The notes under the pieces: generated by a model
What the model saw: the letters and a program-made list of their open reading frames with translations, nothing else
Databases searched by the model: none
Told to the model about the DNA's origin: nothing
Position numbers and translations under genes: made by a program
Part shown: piece after piece, positions 30,584 through 40,312 of the stretch
Position numbering within the stretch: the stretch's first letter is position 1
How the letters are laid out: the number at the start of each line of letters is the position of its first letter
From: Dillenia suffruticosa
Taxonomy: Eukaryota; Streptophyta; Magnoliopsida; Dilleniales; Dilleniaceae
Reading direction: 5' to 3'
DNA length: 64,000 nucleotides
Assembly (NCBI GenBank): GCA_033439265.1
Contig: JAVTVX010000010.1
Span: 4,836,001 to 4,900,000, forward strand

Positions 30584-33500
30584 CTCCCCCTCAAGTTGGG
30601 TGTGTATATGTCTATGACACCCAACTTGCCCATATTCTTGAGGATGTGCTTTGCGGTTCCCGGCTTGGTGAAGATGTCAGCTACTTGATGATCACTCCTT
30701 GTGAAACTTGGTGAGATGAGCTTATCTTCAATCTTTTGCCTCACAAAGTGGCAATCTACCTCAATATGTTTTGTTCTTTCATGAAAAACCGGATTTGAGG
30801 CTATGTGAATTGCTGATTGATTGTCACAATGGAGTTGGATCGGAGTTGAAACTATGAACCCTATCTCCTCAATTAGAGCTTTCAACCAAACTATCTCACT
30901 TGTTGCGGCTGCCATAGCTCTATATTCCGCTTCAGCACTTGATCTTGATACAACATGTTGTTTTTTGCTTTTCCAAGCTACTAAATTTCCTCCAACGAAC
31001 ATGCAATATCCCGTGGTTGATCTTCTATCTTCTGAATTTCCAGCCCAGTCTGCATCACAATACCCTATGATTTGAGAGCTGTAATTTTTCTTCATCCAAA
31101 TTCCCATGCCGGGTGTGCCCTTCAAGTAGTGAAGAATTCTTTCAGAGGCTCTCCAATGCTTTCTTTTTGGCTTGTGCATATGCTGGCTAACTTGACCCAC
31201 AGCAAAGGAGATATCGGGTCTTGTTATGGTGAGATAGATTAATCTCCCTACAAGCCTTTGATATCTTTGTTCATCCTCAAACTCTTCATCATCATCTTGA
31301 AGACCACCAGAAGTGCTGATTGGACTACATGCAGGCTTTGCACCTAACTTCCCGGTTTCCTGCAAAAGATCAAGCACATACTTTCTTTGTGATAGAACAA
31401 GCCCATTTGGACAATAGGCAAGTTCTATTCCTAGAAAGTACTTTAGTTTCCCTAAGTCTTTGATATCAAACTTAGTTTGGAGAAATTTTCTAACTTGATT
31501 GATTAGATTTACGTCATTTCCGGTTATGATTATATCATCTACATAAACTAAAACTATAATGATTTTTCCATTTTGTTTCTTAACAAAGAGGGATGAATCA
31601 CTATTGCATTTCTTAAAATCATGATCAAGAAGAGTAGAGCTAAGTTTGGCATACCAAGCTCGAGGGGATTGTTTGAGGCCATAGATGGCCTTTTTTAACT
31701 TGCAAACTTTGTTGTCTTGATGAGAGAAGCCCGGAGGAACCTCCATATATACCTCTTCTTCTAAGTCTCCTTGAAGAAAAGCATTTGCAACATCCATTTG
31801 GAATAAGGGCAAAGAATGATTGACAGCAAGAGATAGAAGTACTCGAATGGTGTTCATCTTTGCTACAGGTGCAAATGTCTCCTTGTAGTCTATCCCATAA
31901 GCTTGAGTGAAACCTTTGGCAACTAATCTTGCTTTATATTTATCAAGACTTCCATCACTCTTGTGCTTGATTTTGTAGATCCATTTGCACCCTACGGCTT
32001 TCTTTCCTATTGGTAGAGATGTTATTTCCCATGTTCCATTCTTGGCTAATGCTTCTAATTCATCCTTCATGGCGTGCACCCATTGAGGATGGTTTTTTGC
32101 TTCTTCAAAGGTTCTTGGTTCTTCATGTAGATCTATGTTTCGAATAAATCTTTGATGGCTGCAAGAGGTGTTAGCAATTGAATAATATTTTGAAATGGGA
32201 TAAGAAGTTACTTTGGAGTTATAAAAAACTCTTTTGTTGATCCAATTGGAGGGAGGAAGTCTAAGTCTTGTTGATCTACGAAGAGGAGGAGGTGGTTCAT
32301 CTATGATTTGTTCTTCTTGATCAATGACCAGCTCTTGCTCAGAATCAACTCCCCCTTGTTCTTGAACGGTTTCTTGATCAGAATGAGATAGCGAGGGATC
32401 TTCTTGAGCTGAATCTTCATGAACATTCGGAGCTGGTTCTTGTTCAATATTTGGATGATTAATGGTTGGAAGAATAATGTTCCATAGATCTTGAGCTTCT
32501 CCTTCTCCAGCTTGATCTAGATCTTCCTTTCCTGTAAAATAGAATTCTCTTTCTACAAATATCACATCCTTGGATGTGTATAGTTTTTTGGTTAGTGGAT
32601 CATAACATTTATACCCCTTTTCAAATGTTGAGTATCCTAAGAACACACATTTTCTCCCCCTTTCCTCTAACTTGTTTCTGAAATTTTCCGGTACATGGAC
32701 ATAGCATAAGCATCCAAAGACTCTAAGATGGGAGATATTGGATTTTCTTCCTAAGAGTAGCTCCAATGGAGATTTTCCTCCTAAAACTTGAGTGGGCATA
32801 AGATTAATGAGATGGGCAGCGGTTTTTATTGCCTCACTCCAAAACCTTTTAGGCATATTGGAATGGAACATCATAGCCCTAGCCGTTTCTAGTAAATGCC
32901 TATTTTTCCTTTCGGCAACTCCATTTTGTTGTGGAGTGTAAACACATGACTTTTGGTGAATAATCCCTTTTTCTTCTAGGAAGTTTTCAAATGCATGACT
33001 AATGTACTCTCCCCCATGATCAGACCTAATGATTTTAATGTTGGCATTGAATTGTTTGGTCACATATCTATAATAACTCTTAAGGGCTTCAAAATCCTCA
33101 GATTTAGTTACCAATAGGTAAACCCAAGTATATCTAGTTTTATGATCAATAAAGGTAACAAAGTATTTAAATCCATTATGGGATACTATGGGGGAAGTCC
33201 AAACATCAGAATGCACAAGTTCAAAAGCATTTTCATATATTGTATTTGAAAGAGGATAGTACATCCTAGTTTGCTTTCCTAAAACACAAGCTTTGCAATG
33301 CCTATCTTCTACTTCTAGTTTTGGAAATAGGCGTTTCAAAGCTAAGTTCCCAAGATGACCCAAACGAGCATGCCATAATGAATGCATTTGATTTTGTGCA
33401 GCAAAAGCTTGATTTTCTTGATCCAAGTAGTATAGGTTGTGCCTCCTAGACCCCTTGCCAATCAAGTGATTCGTTTTGAGGTCCTGAAATACAACTTCAT

Positions 33501-34731
33501 TAGGATCAAAAGTGACTTTACAATTTTGTTCTTTAGTTATTTTTCCAATGGACAGAAGGTTAGAATTGAACTTAGGCACATATAAAGCTTTAGTTTTCAT
33601 GCCAAGTAATTCAACTTCTCCAAAATGATCAACCTTTAATTTTTCACCATTAGCCACTTTGACAATCTTATGGTCAGAGAGAGGAATAAGTTTCTTAATT
33701 TTGTTTCTATCTTTGACCATATGATTGTCACAACCAGAATCAATAAGCCATGAATCAAAATGAGATGAGTTTAGAAGGTTACTAGAATGTGAAGCAATCT
33801 GGCCAATAAGATTCCTCATCTCTTTTTGCATTTCTTCCATTTTATTTTCGAGAGCAGCAACTTGGGAGACATGCTGAGCATTTGCCGTTTGAGCCACCTC
33901 CCTTTTGCTGTTCTTTGGCCGTAATTCAGGATGGAGAAACCAACATTTCTCCCTTTTATGGCCTGGTTTCTTGCAATGAGTGCATACGTCTCTTTTGCCA
34001 AAATATTGAGCTTTGTTGGCCGGGTGCTCCTCCTGGACAGATTTAAATGCTTGAGCTTCGGATTTGAGTTTAGTTGAATCCTCAAGCCTCATACTTGTTT
34101 CAGCTCTTTGCACCATGAATTGCACCTCTTGGAATGAAGGAAATATCTTCATTCTTAGAATTTCTTGACGAATAGGAGCATACTCTTCTCCAAGACCCAT
34201 AAGAAGACCAAAGGTCATGTCTTCATCATTTCTTTGAAGAAGAATTTTAAGATTTGAAGTAGGAGGCCTCAAAAGATTGAGTTCATTCCATAAATCCCTA
34301 TATTCCCCAAAGTATTCGGGTAGGGTTTTACCTCCTTTTTGAACCATGAAGATCTTCTTTTTTAACTCAAAGATTCTGCCCGTGTTTGTTTCTTGGCCAT
34401 ATAAAGAGTGCATTTGATCCCACAAAGCCTTAGCATTTGGAATGCAAGTGACCATTGCTTTGTGGGTTTTGTCAAGAGACATTTGTAGAAGAACCACCAC
34501 TTGATCATCTCTTTTCTTCCATGCTTTGAATGAAGGCTCAGCATCATCAAGTGGATCATCAAATATATGATTTTCGAGATTGAAGAAGTTTAAAGACCTT
34601 TTGATGGTGTCTTGCCAAGCATTGTAATTTGATGAATCCAAAAGAATGGAGGTGAACATAGAAGTGCTAATTTGTGGTGGTGGATCTCCAAGGCCGGAGG
34701 AAGAAGGGATATTAGCCCGCTCTGATACCAT
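30562..34731 (-). CDS. copia gag-pol polyprotein, subfamily E
   Basis: A 1389-residue polyprotein in one frame. Gag is about 20-225; the CCHC knuckle is C250-C253-H258-C263; the protease DSG is at 331-333. The pre-integrase finger uses H454, H459, C479 and C482. The integrase triad is D509, D571 and E607, with the usual 35-residue D-E spacing. The linker RRSTRLRLPP is near 820. RT has FQMDV (D980) and YVDD 1063-1066. RNase H acidic positions are D1226, E1267 and D1303. The start ATG is the last LTR base plus the first bases of the primer site; the stop is 22 bases inside the 3' LTR. Every catalytic residue I looked for is present. Confidence 0.94.
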   Translation of the reverse strand: MVSERANIPSSSGLGDPPPQISTSMFTSILLDSSNYNAWQDTIKRSLNFFNLENHIFDDPLDDAEPSFKAWKKRDDQVVVLLQMSLDKTHKAMVTCIPNAKALWDQMHSLYGQETNTGRIFELKKKIFMVQKGGKTLPEYFGEYRDLWNELNLLRPPTSNLKILLQRNDEDMTFGLLMGLGEEYAPIRQEILRMKIFPSFQEVQFMVQRAETSMRLEDSTKLKSEAQAFKSVQEEHPANKAQYFGKRDVCTHCKKPGHKREKCWFLHPELRPKNSKREVAQTANAQHVSQVAALENKMEEMQKEMRNLIGQIASHSSNLLNSSHFDSWLIDSGCDNHMVKDRNKIKKLIPLSDHKIVKVANGEKLKVDHFGEVELLGMKTKALYVPKFNSNLLSIGKITKEQNCKVTFDPNEVVFQDLKTNHLIGKGSRRHNLYYLDQENQAFAAQNQMHSLWHARLGHLGNLALKRLFPKLEVEDRHCKACVLGKQTRMYYPLSNTIYENAFELVHSDVWTSPIVSHNGFKYFVTFIDHKTRYTWVYLLVTKSEDFEALKSYYRYVTKQFNANIKIIRSDHGGEYISHAFENFLEEKGIIHQKSCVYTPQQNGVAERKNRHLLETARAMMFHSNMPKRFWSEAIKTAAHLINLMPTQVLGGKSPLELLLGRKSNISHLRVFGCLCYVHVPENFRNKLEERGRKCVFLGYSTFEKGYKCYDPLTKKLYTSKDVIFVEREFYFTGKEDLDQAGEGEAQDLWNIILPTINHPNIEQEPAPNVHEDSAQEDPSLSHSDQETVQEQGGVDSEQELVIDQEEQIIDEPPPPLRRSTRLRLPPSNWINKRVFYNSKVTSYPISKYYSIANTSCSHQRFIRNIDLHEEPRTFEEAKNHPQWVHAMKDELEALAKNGTWEITSLPIGKKAVGCKWIYKIKHKSDGSLDKYKARLVAKGFTQAYGIDYKETFAPVAKMNTIRVLLSLAVNHSLPLFQMDVANAFLQGDLEEEVYMEVPPGFSHQDNKVCKLKKAIYGLKQSPRAWYAKLSSTLLDHDFKKCNSDSSLFVKKQNGKIIIVLVYVDDIIITGNDVNLINQVRKFLQTKFDIKDLGKLKYFLGIELAYCPNGLVLSQRKYVLDLLQETGKLGAKPACSPISTSGGLQDDDEEFEDEQRYQRLVGRLIYLTITRPDISFAVGQVSQHMHKPKRKHWRASERILHYLKGTPGMGIWMKKNYSSQIIGYCDADWAGNSEDRRSTTGYCMFVGGNLVAWKSKKQHVVSRSSAEAEYRAMAAATSEIVWLKALIEEIGFIVSTPIQLHCDNQSAIHIASNPVFHERTKHIEVDCHFVRQKIEDKLISPSFTRSDHQVADIFTKPGTAKHILKNMGKLGVIDIYTPNLRGSVEMKHN
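30584..30628 (-). other. polypurine tract and adjacent hairpin, subfamily E
   Basis: The plus-strand primer tract reads GAGGGGGAG on the minus strand (30584-30592). Next to it, 30592-30628 forms a perfect 12-bp stem, CAAGTTGGGTGT with ACACCCAACTTG, around a 13-base loop. The whole stretch is translated. The same arrangement occurs in every subfamily of the window. Confidence 0.7.
34719..34730 (-). other. primer binding site, subfamily E
   Basis: GCTCTGATACCA on the plus strand, the complement of TGGTATCAGAGC, immediately inside the 5' LTR at 34731. Initiator tRNA-Met type. Confidence 0.85.
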
Positions 34732-35172
34732 GTTGAATTTCTACGGAAGCAAGCAATGAGTAATAAAAGGGATTTCAAAGATTTTGTTGATATTTCAAGG
34801 AAATTATACAAGTGGTTGAAGGCATTTTTTCATACTTTGAGAGGGCAACATGCTGCCCTATTTATAGAGGATGGAGAGAGGAGAAATTTAAGAGAAAAGA
34901 GAGAGTGGAGAGGGCATAAAGCCCTCTCCTTCTCTACTAGCCGTTGGACCTCCAACGGCTAGAATGGGAACTAGCCGTTGGGACCTCCAACGGCTAGATT
35001 CCCAGCCTGCTGGGGGCCCATTTGGGGCCCCATTTGCTGGCTCGGGCTGGGCCCGAAGGGCCCAGCCCGAAACCCGCGGGCCTGACCTATTGAAAATACC
35101 TATTGAATTAGGTTTTTACACTTGATCCTAGCAACAACTAGCTATGAAGCCTAATTATGCTTCATTTCAACA
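34731..35172 (-). repeat. 5' LTR, subfamily E (442 bp)
   Basis: Partner of 30142-30583. It contains the promoter array described separately and a 13-bp GC hairpin (35042-35070, stem TCGGGCTGGGCCC). Right flank TTAGT. Confidence 0.94.
34858..34996 (-). promoter_or_regulatory. LTR promoter E: four MSA-like sites plus TATA box
   Basis: Perfect YCYAACGGYYA matches on alternating strands lie at 34938-34948, 34951-34961, 34972-34982 and 34986-34996. The minus-strand TATA box (CTATTTATAG on plus) is at 34858-34867, so the array is about 70 bp upstream of it. This is the promoter of the whole-looking E element. Confidence 0.65.
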
Positions 35173-36868
35173 TTAGTAACTAAATCTGAAGTATTTGAAA
35201 CACTTGAGCTATTATAGATATGTGACCAAGTAATTCAATGCAAACATCAAAATCCTTAGATCGGATCATGGGGGAGAATATACTAGCCATGCATTTGAAA
35301 ATTTTCTAGAAGAAAAAGAAATTATTCATCAAAAGTCTTGTATGAACACTTCTCAACAAAATGGAGTTGCCGAAAGGAAAAATAGACATTTACTAGAAAC
35401 GGCTAGGGCTATGATGTTTCACTCCAATGTACCTAAAAAGTTTTGGAGTGAAACCATTAAACCGCTGCCCACCTTATAAACCTTATGCCCTCTCAAGTGC
35501 AAGAAGGAAAATCCCCTTTAGAACTACTCCTAGGAAGAAAACCTAGTATCTCACGTTTAAGAGTTTTTGGGTGCATTTGTTATGTGCATGTACCGAAAAA
35601 CTTTAGAAATAAATAGATGAAAGAGGGAGAAAATGTGTATTTTTAGGATACTCTACCTTTGAAAAAGGATATAAATGTTATAATCCTCTAACCAAAAAGC
35701 TATACACATCCAAAGATGTGATATTTGTAGAAAGAGAACCTTATTTTGCAGGAAAAGAGGATCAAGAGCAATCAAAACAAAGAGGAGCTCTGGAATATAG
35801 TCCTTCCCTCAATCAAAGAACCTTCTCATCAAAATGAAGAGGAAGAACAACCAATCCAAGCTGAAAATGATCCAACTCAAGGAGAATCAACCTCATCTCA
35901 TTCTGATCATGAATCCATCCAAGAGGAAGGGGGAGACAACTTAGATCAATGGCAAGTTATAGAGGAAGAAGAACAAAGCATTGAGCAGCTATCTCCTCCT
36001 CCTCTTCGAATATCAACAAGGCTTAGGCTCCATCCTTCGGAATGGATCAACAAAAGAGTTTTCTATAACTCAAAGGTAACATCTCACCCCATTTCCCAAT
36101 ATTATTCGGTTGCTAACATGTCTTGTAGCCATCAAAAATTCATCAAGAACTTAGACCTTCATCAAGACCCTAGAAACTTTGAAGAAGCAAGACAACTTCC
36201 TCAATGGATCCAAGCCATGAAAGATGAGCTAGAAGCCTTAGAAAGAAACAGAACTTGGGAGTTATCATCTCTTCCTAAAGGAAAAAGGGCGGTAGGATGT
36301 AAATGGGTCTATAAGATCAAGCATAAGAGTGATGAAAGTATTGATAGATACAAAGCAAGATTAGTAGTAAAGGGTTTCACTCAAGCTTATGGTGTAGACT
36401 ACAAGGAAACTTATGCTTCGGTGGCCAAAATGAACACAATTCGAGTCTTGACGTCCCTTGCAATCAATTACTCTTGGCCAATATTTCAAATGGATGTATC
36501 CAATGCATTCCTTCAAGGTGATCGAGAAGAGGAAGTGTACATGGAGATTCCACCGGGCTTCTCTCACCAACTTAACAAAGTTTGCAAACTTAGGAAAGCA
36601 ATCTACAGTCTCAAATAATCTCCAAGAGCTTGGTATGCCAAACTTAGCTCAACTCTTTTTTATCATGATTTCAAAAAATACAGTAGTGATACTTCTCTCT
36701 TCATTAAAAAACTAGATGAAAAAATCATTAGAGTGTTAGTTTATGTAAATGATATAATCATAACCAGTAATGATTTAGATTTAATCAAAAAGTAAGAAGT
36801 TTCTTATAAACAAAATTTGATATTAAAGACTTAGGAAAACTGAAATACTTCTTAGGGATAGAACTTGT
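35173..36868 (+). pseudogene. copia integrase to RT, subfamily A (decayed)
   Basis: Second part of the A element interrupted by E. It holds the end of the integrase core (QQNGVAERKN), the acidic serine-rich linker, LRISTRLRLHPSEW, and RT as far as the KYFLGIEL block. Several interruptions. It resembles 12347-16528 throughout. It ends where D and C LTR scraps begin. Confidence 0.83.
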
Positions 36869-36870
36869 TA

Positions 36871-37362
36871 TTAAAAGAAGGATAACTCAACCCATCTTCA
36901 TCACCAACCAAGTGCATTTTAGAACTAAGTGTGGATAGCATAGGCCCCATTTCAAGCCAAGTTTCAGCCCATCCATGAGATGTATTTGGCCTGTTCCTTA
37001 TGGGTTTTTTAGTCCTCAAAAGGGCATTGTTAAAGCCCCTAAAAGAAACCCAAAATGGGCTTAAAAAAGGGCAAAACGACTAGTTCTTTTGAACTAGCCG
37101 TTGCACTGTATAACAGCCATTTTTATGGCTGTTATACAGTGTTTTTGGGGACAGAAATCTGTCCCCAATGTCCCCCAACGGCTCCTTGAGTCTTTGGGGT
37201 CTTTTTCCCTCTCTTTCACAAGTAATAATCTCTATAAATAGGAGCTTGTATGAGATGTTCAATCCATAAAACAATAATGCTCTCATTGTACACTCTTTCT
37301 TCACATAAAGTTCTTTAAAGTTTCATTCAATCCTAATTGCTTGATAGCTTGAAATCTCAACA
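36871..37362 (+). repeat. hybrid LTR: D tip joined to a C LTR
   Basis: 36871-36918 matches the first 50 bp of a D LTR (AAAAGAAGGATAAC...ACCAAGTGCAT). From about 36923 the sequence is a C LTR that lacks its first bases, running to GAAATCTCAACA at 37362. The C part keeps the three hairpins and a TATA box near 37237. It serves as the 5' LTR of the C element that follows. Confidence 0.8.
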
Positions 37363-38317
37363 TGGTATCAGAGCAGGCAACGATACCTTCCTCTTCCGGT
37401 CTTAATGACCCTCCACCACAAATTAGCACCTCAATGTTCACCTCCTTACTTCTAGATTCCACAAACTACAATGCTTGGCAAGATACCATCAAGAGGTCCC
37501 TAAACTTCTTCAACCTTGAAAATCATATCTTTGAAGAACCTCTTGATGATGCCAATCCATTATTCAGAGTATGGAAAAAGAAAGACAATCAAGTGGTGGT
37601 GCTCCTTCAAATGTCTCTTGACAAAACTCACAAGGCTATGGTCACATGTATTCCAAACGCAAGAGCATTATGGGAGCAAATGCAATCGTTATATAGTCAA
37701 GAATCCAACACCGGAAGAATCTTTGAGCTGAAAAAGAAGATTTTCGAAATTCAAAAAGGAGGTAAATCCATACCCGAATACTTTGGGGAATATAGGGATC
37801 TATGGAATGAACTCAATCTCTTGAGGCCTCCTACTATAAATCTCAAGACCATTCTTCAAAGGAACGATGAAGATATGACCTTTGGTCTACTCATGGGTCT
37901 TGGAGATGAATATGCTCCAATTCGTCAAGAGATTCTTCGAATGAAGGTCTTTCCTTCATTTCAAGAAGTCCAATTCATGGTGCAAAGAACAGAGACTAGC
38001 TTAAGGCTTGAAGAATCTACCAAGCTTAAATCCGACTCTCAAGCCTTCCAAGCTGTCCACGAAGAGCATCCGGCCAACAGCACTCAAAACTTTGCAAAAA
38101 GAGACATTTGCCCACATTGCAAGAAGTCCAGCCATAAAAAAGAAAAATGCTGGTTCCTACACCCACATTTGAGGCCAAAATATGCTAGGAAAAATCCGGA
38201 ATCATCTTCAAATGCTCAACAAGTGTCAAGTGGCAGCACTCGAATCCAAGATGGAGGAGATGCATAAGGAATTCAAACGACTTGTTGGGCAGATTAGTCA
38301 CCATTCTGGTAATTCCT
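37362..38317 (+). pseudogene. copia gag, subfamily C
   Basis: Gag and zinc knuckle (CPHCKKSSHKKEKC) of the split C element, starting at the LTR/primer-site ATG. Very similar to the gag at 3625 and 57282. It is broken near its end and by the F insertion. Confidence 0.87.
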
Positions 38318-38776
38318 TGTTGAATTTTTGACTAAGAAGAGTAGAGAAATCTAATAAACTTTTGGCTTTTATTGATGTAGTAGAATGATACAAAGGAAGA
38401 GAGATTATCTTCCTCTCTTATTTTTACAAGGAGAGCAATAGCTCTATTTATAGGCAAAGGGAGAAAAATAGCCAGTAGAGAGAGAACAAAGACAATATTC
38501 CCGTTGGGGCTCAAACCCCAAGGAATTCCAACAGCTAGTTTTTGGACTGTTGGAATATATATTGCCCAAACTGCCCCTAGCTATTTGGGTTTACCTTTTA
38601 GACTTTCCTTCATACTTTTGGGCTTCATTGGGCTTGTTTTTGAATGTATTTTGGGTCATAAATATGTTGCAAAATTCTAAACATTAAAAAATAAAAAGCC
38701 CAATGATTATGACATTATCATATTTTCAAGTTGAATACCTTGAGACTTATCTTCATCTTCTCCCTTATTTTTAACA
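38318..38776 (-). repeat. 3' LTR of outer F element (459 bp)
   Basis: TGTTGAATTTTTGAC to TTATTTTTAACA on the plus strand, next to the purine-tract complement. It pairs with 46529-46987. Confidence 0.9.
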
Positions 38777-39600
38777 CTCCCCCTCAAGTTGGGTGCATAG
38801 ATGTCTATGGACCCTAACTTGCTAAGGATGTGTTGAAGGTGTTTCTCGGTTGTTGCCTTAGTGAAAATGTCAGCTAGCTGGTCTTCACTTCTAATATATG
38901 CGGTTGAAATTGTCTTGTTTTCTAATTTTTCTCGAACATAATGACAATCAACCTCAATGTGCTTCGTTCTTTCGTGAAATACCGGATTGGCAGCAATATG
39001 AAGAGCTGCTTGATTATCGCAATGTAGAAGAATAGGAGCGATAGTAGGAAATCCCATCTCCTCAAGTAATGCTTTTAGCCAAACTATTTCACTTGTAGCC
39101 GCTGCCATTGCTCTGTATTCAGCCTTAGCGCTTGATCTGGATACAACAGATTGTTTCTTGCTTTTCCATGTTACAAGATTTCCTCCCACGAACATGCAGT
39201 AGCCGGTGGTGGATCTCCTATCCGTGACATCCCCAGCCCAATCTGCATCACAGTAGCCATAAATCTCCATGCTATGGTTGTTTTTCATAAAAATTCCCCT
39301 TCCTGGTGAGCTCTTTAAATACTTGAGAATTCTTTCCGCTGCCTTCCAATCTTGAATCCTTGGAGCATGCATCCGTTGGCTGATTAAGCTGACGGCATAG
39401 GTGATATCTGGTCTTGTAATGGTGAGGTAGATGAGCCTCCCCACAAGTCTTTAATATCTAGGAATATCCTGGAACATTTTTTCATCACCTTTTGCTCGTT
39501 CTGCTGTGGATATAGGAGTTGCTGCTGGTTTTGCTCCTACCTTTCCAGTTTCCTGCAAAAGGTCAAGTACATATTTCCTTTGGCATAGAACTAGCCCCAT
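38707..39600 (-). pseudogene. copia RNase H and RT end, outer F
   Basis: F-type RNase H (CDADWAGD, HCDNQAALHIAANP) and the tail of RT (QRKYVLDLLQETGKVG) on the minus strand. It is broken off against an A LTR tip. It closely matches 25573-27416 and the inner F element. Confidence 0.85.
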
Positions 39601-39610
39601 AGAACTAGCC

Positions 39611-39656
39611 CTTCATTCCCTTAGGATATAAACCCTAATTATCCTTTATTTCAACA
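39611..39656 (-). repeat. A LTR tip inside F
   Basis: 46 bp that match the first bases of the A LTR at 694 (complement ending CCTTTATTTCAACA). It sits between the RT end and integrase parts of the outer F element, where part of F is absent. A trace of a lost A insertion is the simplest reading. Confidence 0.75.
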
Positions 39657-39856
39657 AGTTCTAGCTATTTCTAGGACATGTTTATTTTTACGTTCGGCAA
39701 CTCCATTTTGTTGGGGAGTGTAGGGACAACTAGTTTGATGAATAATTCCATTCTTCTCAATGAAATTTTTGAAATTGGTGCTCATATATTCCCCACCATT
39801 ATCTGTCCTAAGAATTTTAATGTTGGCCTCATATTGTTTTATAATATACTTGTAAA

Positions 39857-40312
39857 TGTTGGATTTTTGACTAAGAAGAGAGAGAAATCTAATAAACTTC
39901 TGGTTTTTATTGATGTAGTAGAATGATACAAAGGAAGAGAGATTATCTTCCTCTTAATTTTACAAGGAGAGCAATAGCTCTATTTATAGGCAAAGGGAGA
40001 AAAATAGCCAGTAGAGAGAGAACAAAGTCAATATTCCCGTTGGGGCTCAAATCCCAAGGAATTCCAACAGCTAGTTTTTGGACTGTTGGAATATACATTG
40101 CCCAAACTGCCCCTAGCTATTTGGGTTTACCTCTTAGACTTTTCTCCATATTTTTGGGCTTCATTGGGCTTGTTTTTGAATGTATTTTGGGTCATAAATA
40201 TGTTGTCAAATTCTGAACATTAAAAAATAAAAGGCCCAATGTTTATGACATTATCATATTTTCAAGTTGAATACCTTGAGACTTATCTTCATCTTCTCCC
40301 TTATTTTTAACA
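39857..40312 (-). repeat. 3' LTR of inner F element (456 bp)
   Basis: TGTTGGATTTTTGAC to TTATTTTTAACA; nearly identical to 44440-44895 and to 25187-25642. Confidence 0.92.

Larger units (their letters stand above)
30142..35172 (-). mobile_element. Ty1/copia subfamily E, looks whole
   Basis: Minus-strand copia element, 5031 bp, with LTRs 30142-30583 and 34731-35172 (442 bp each, identical by eye). It has primer site, polypurine tract, an uninterrupted gag-pol frame and a perfect target duplication TTAGT (30137-30141, 35173-35177). Identical LTRs mean a very recent insertion, within the last tens of thousands of years under usual rates. It has all the parts expected of a complete member. Confidence 0.95.
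28106..36868 (+). mobile_element. Ty1/copia subfamily A, decayed, hosting an E element
   Basis: Plus-strand A element with 5' LTR 28106-28539, gag to integrase 28540-30141, the nested E element 30142-35172, and integrase to RT 35173-36868, where it ends against a D LTR tip. Its 3' LTR is absent. The coding part carries around ten interruptions, far more than the A element at 11880. It is the oldest-looking A copy in the window, in keeping with its role as host. Confidence 0.85.
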
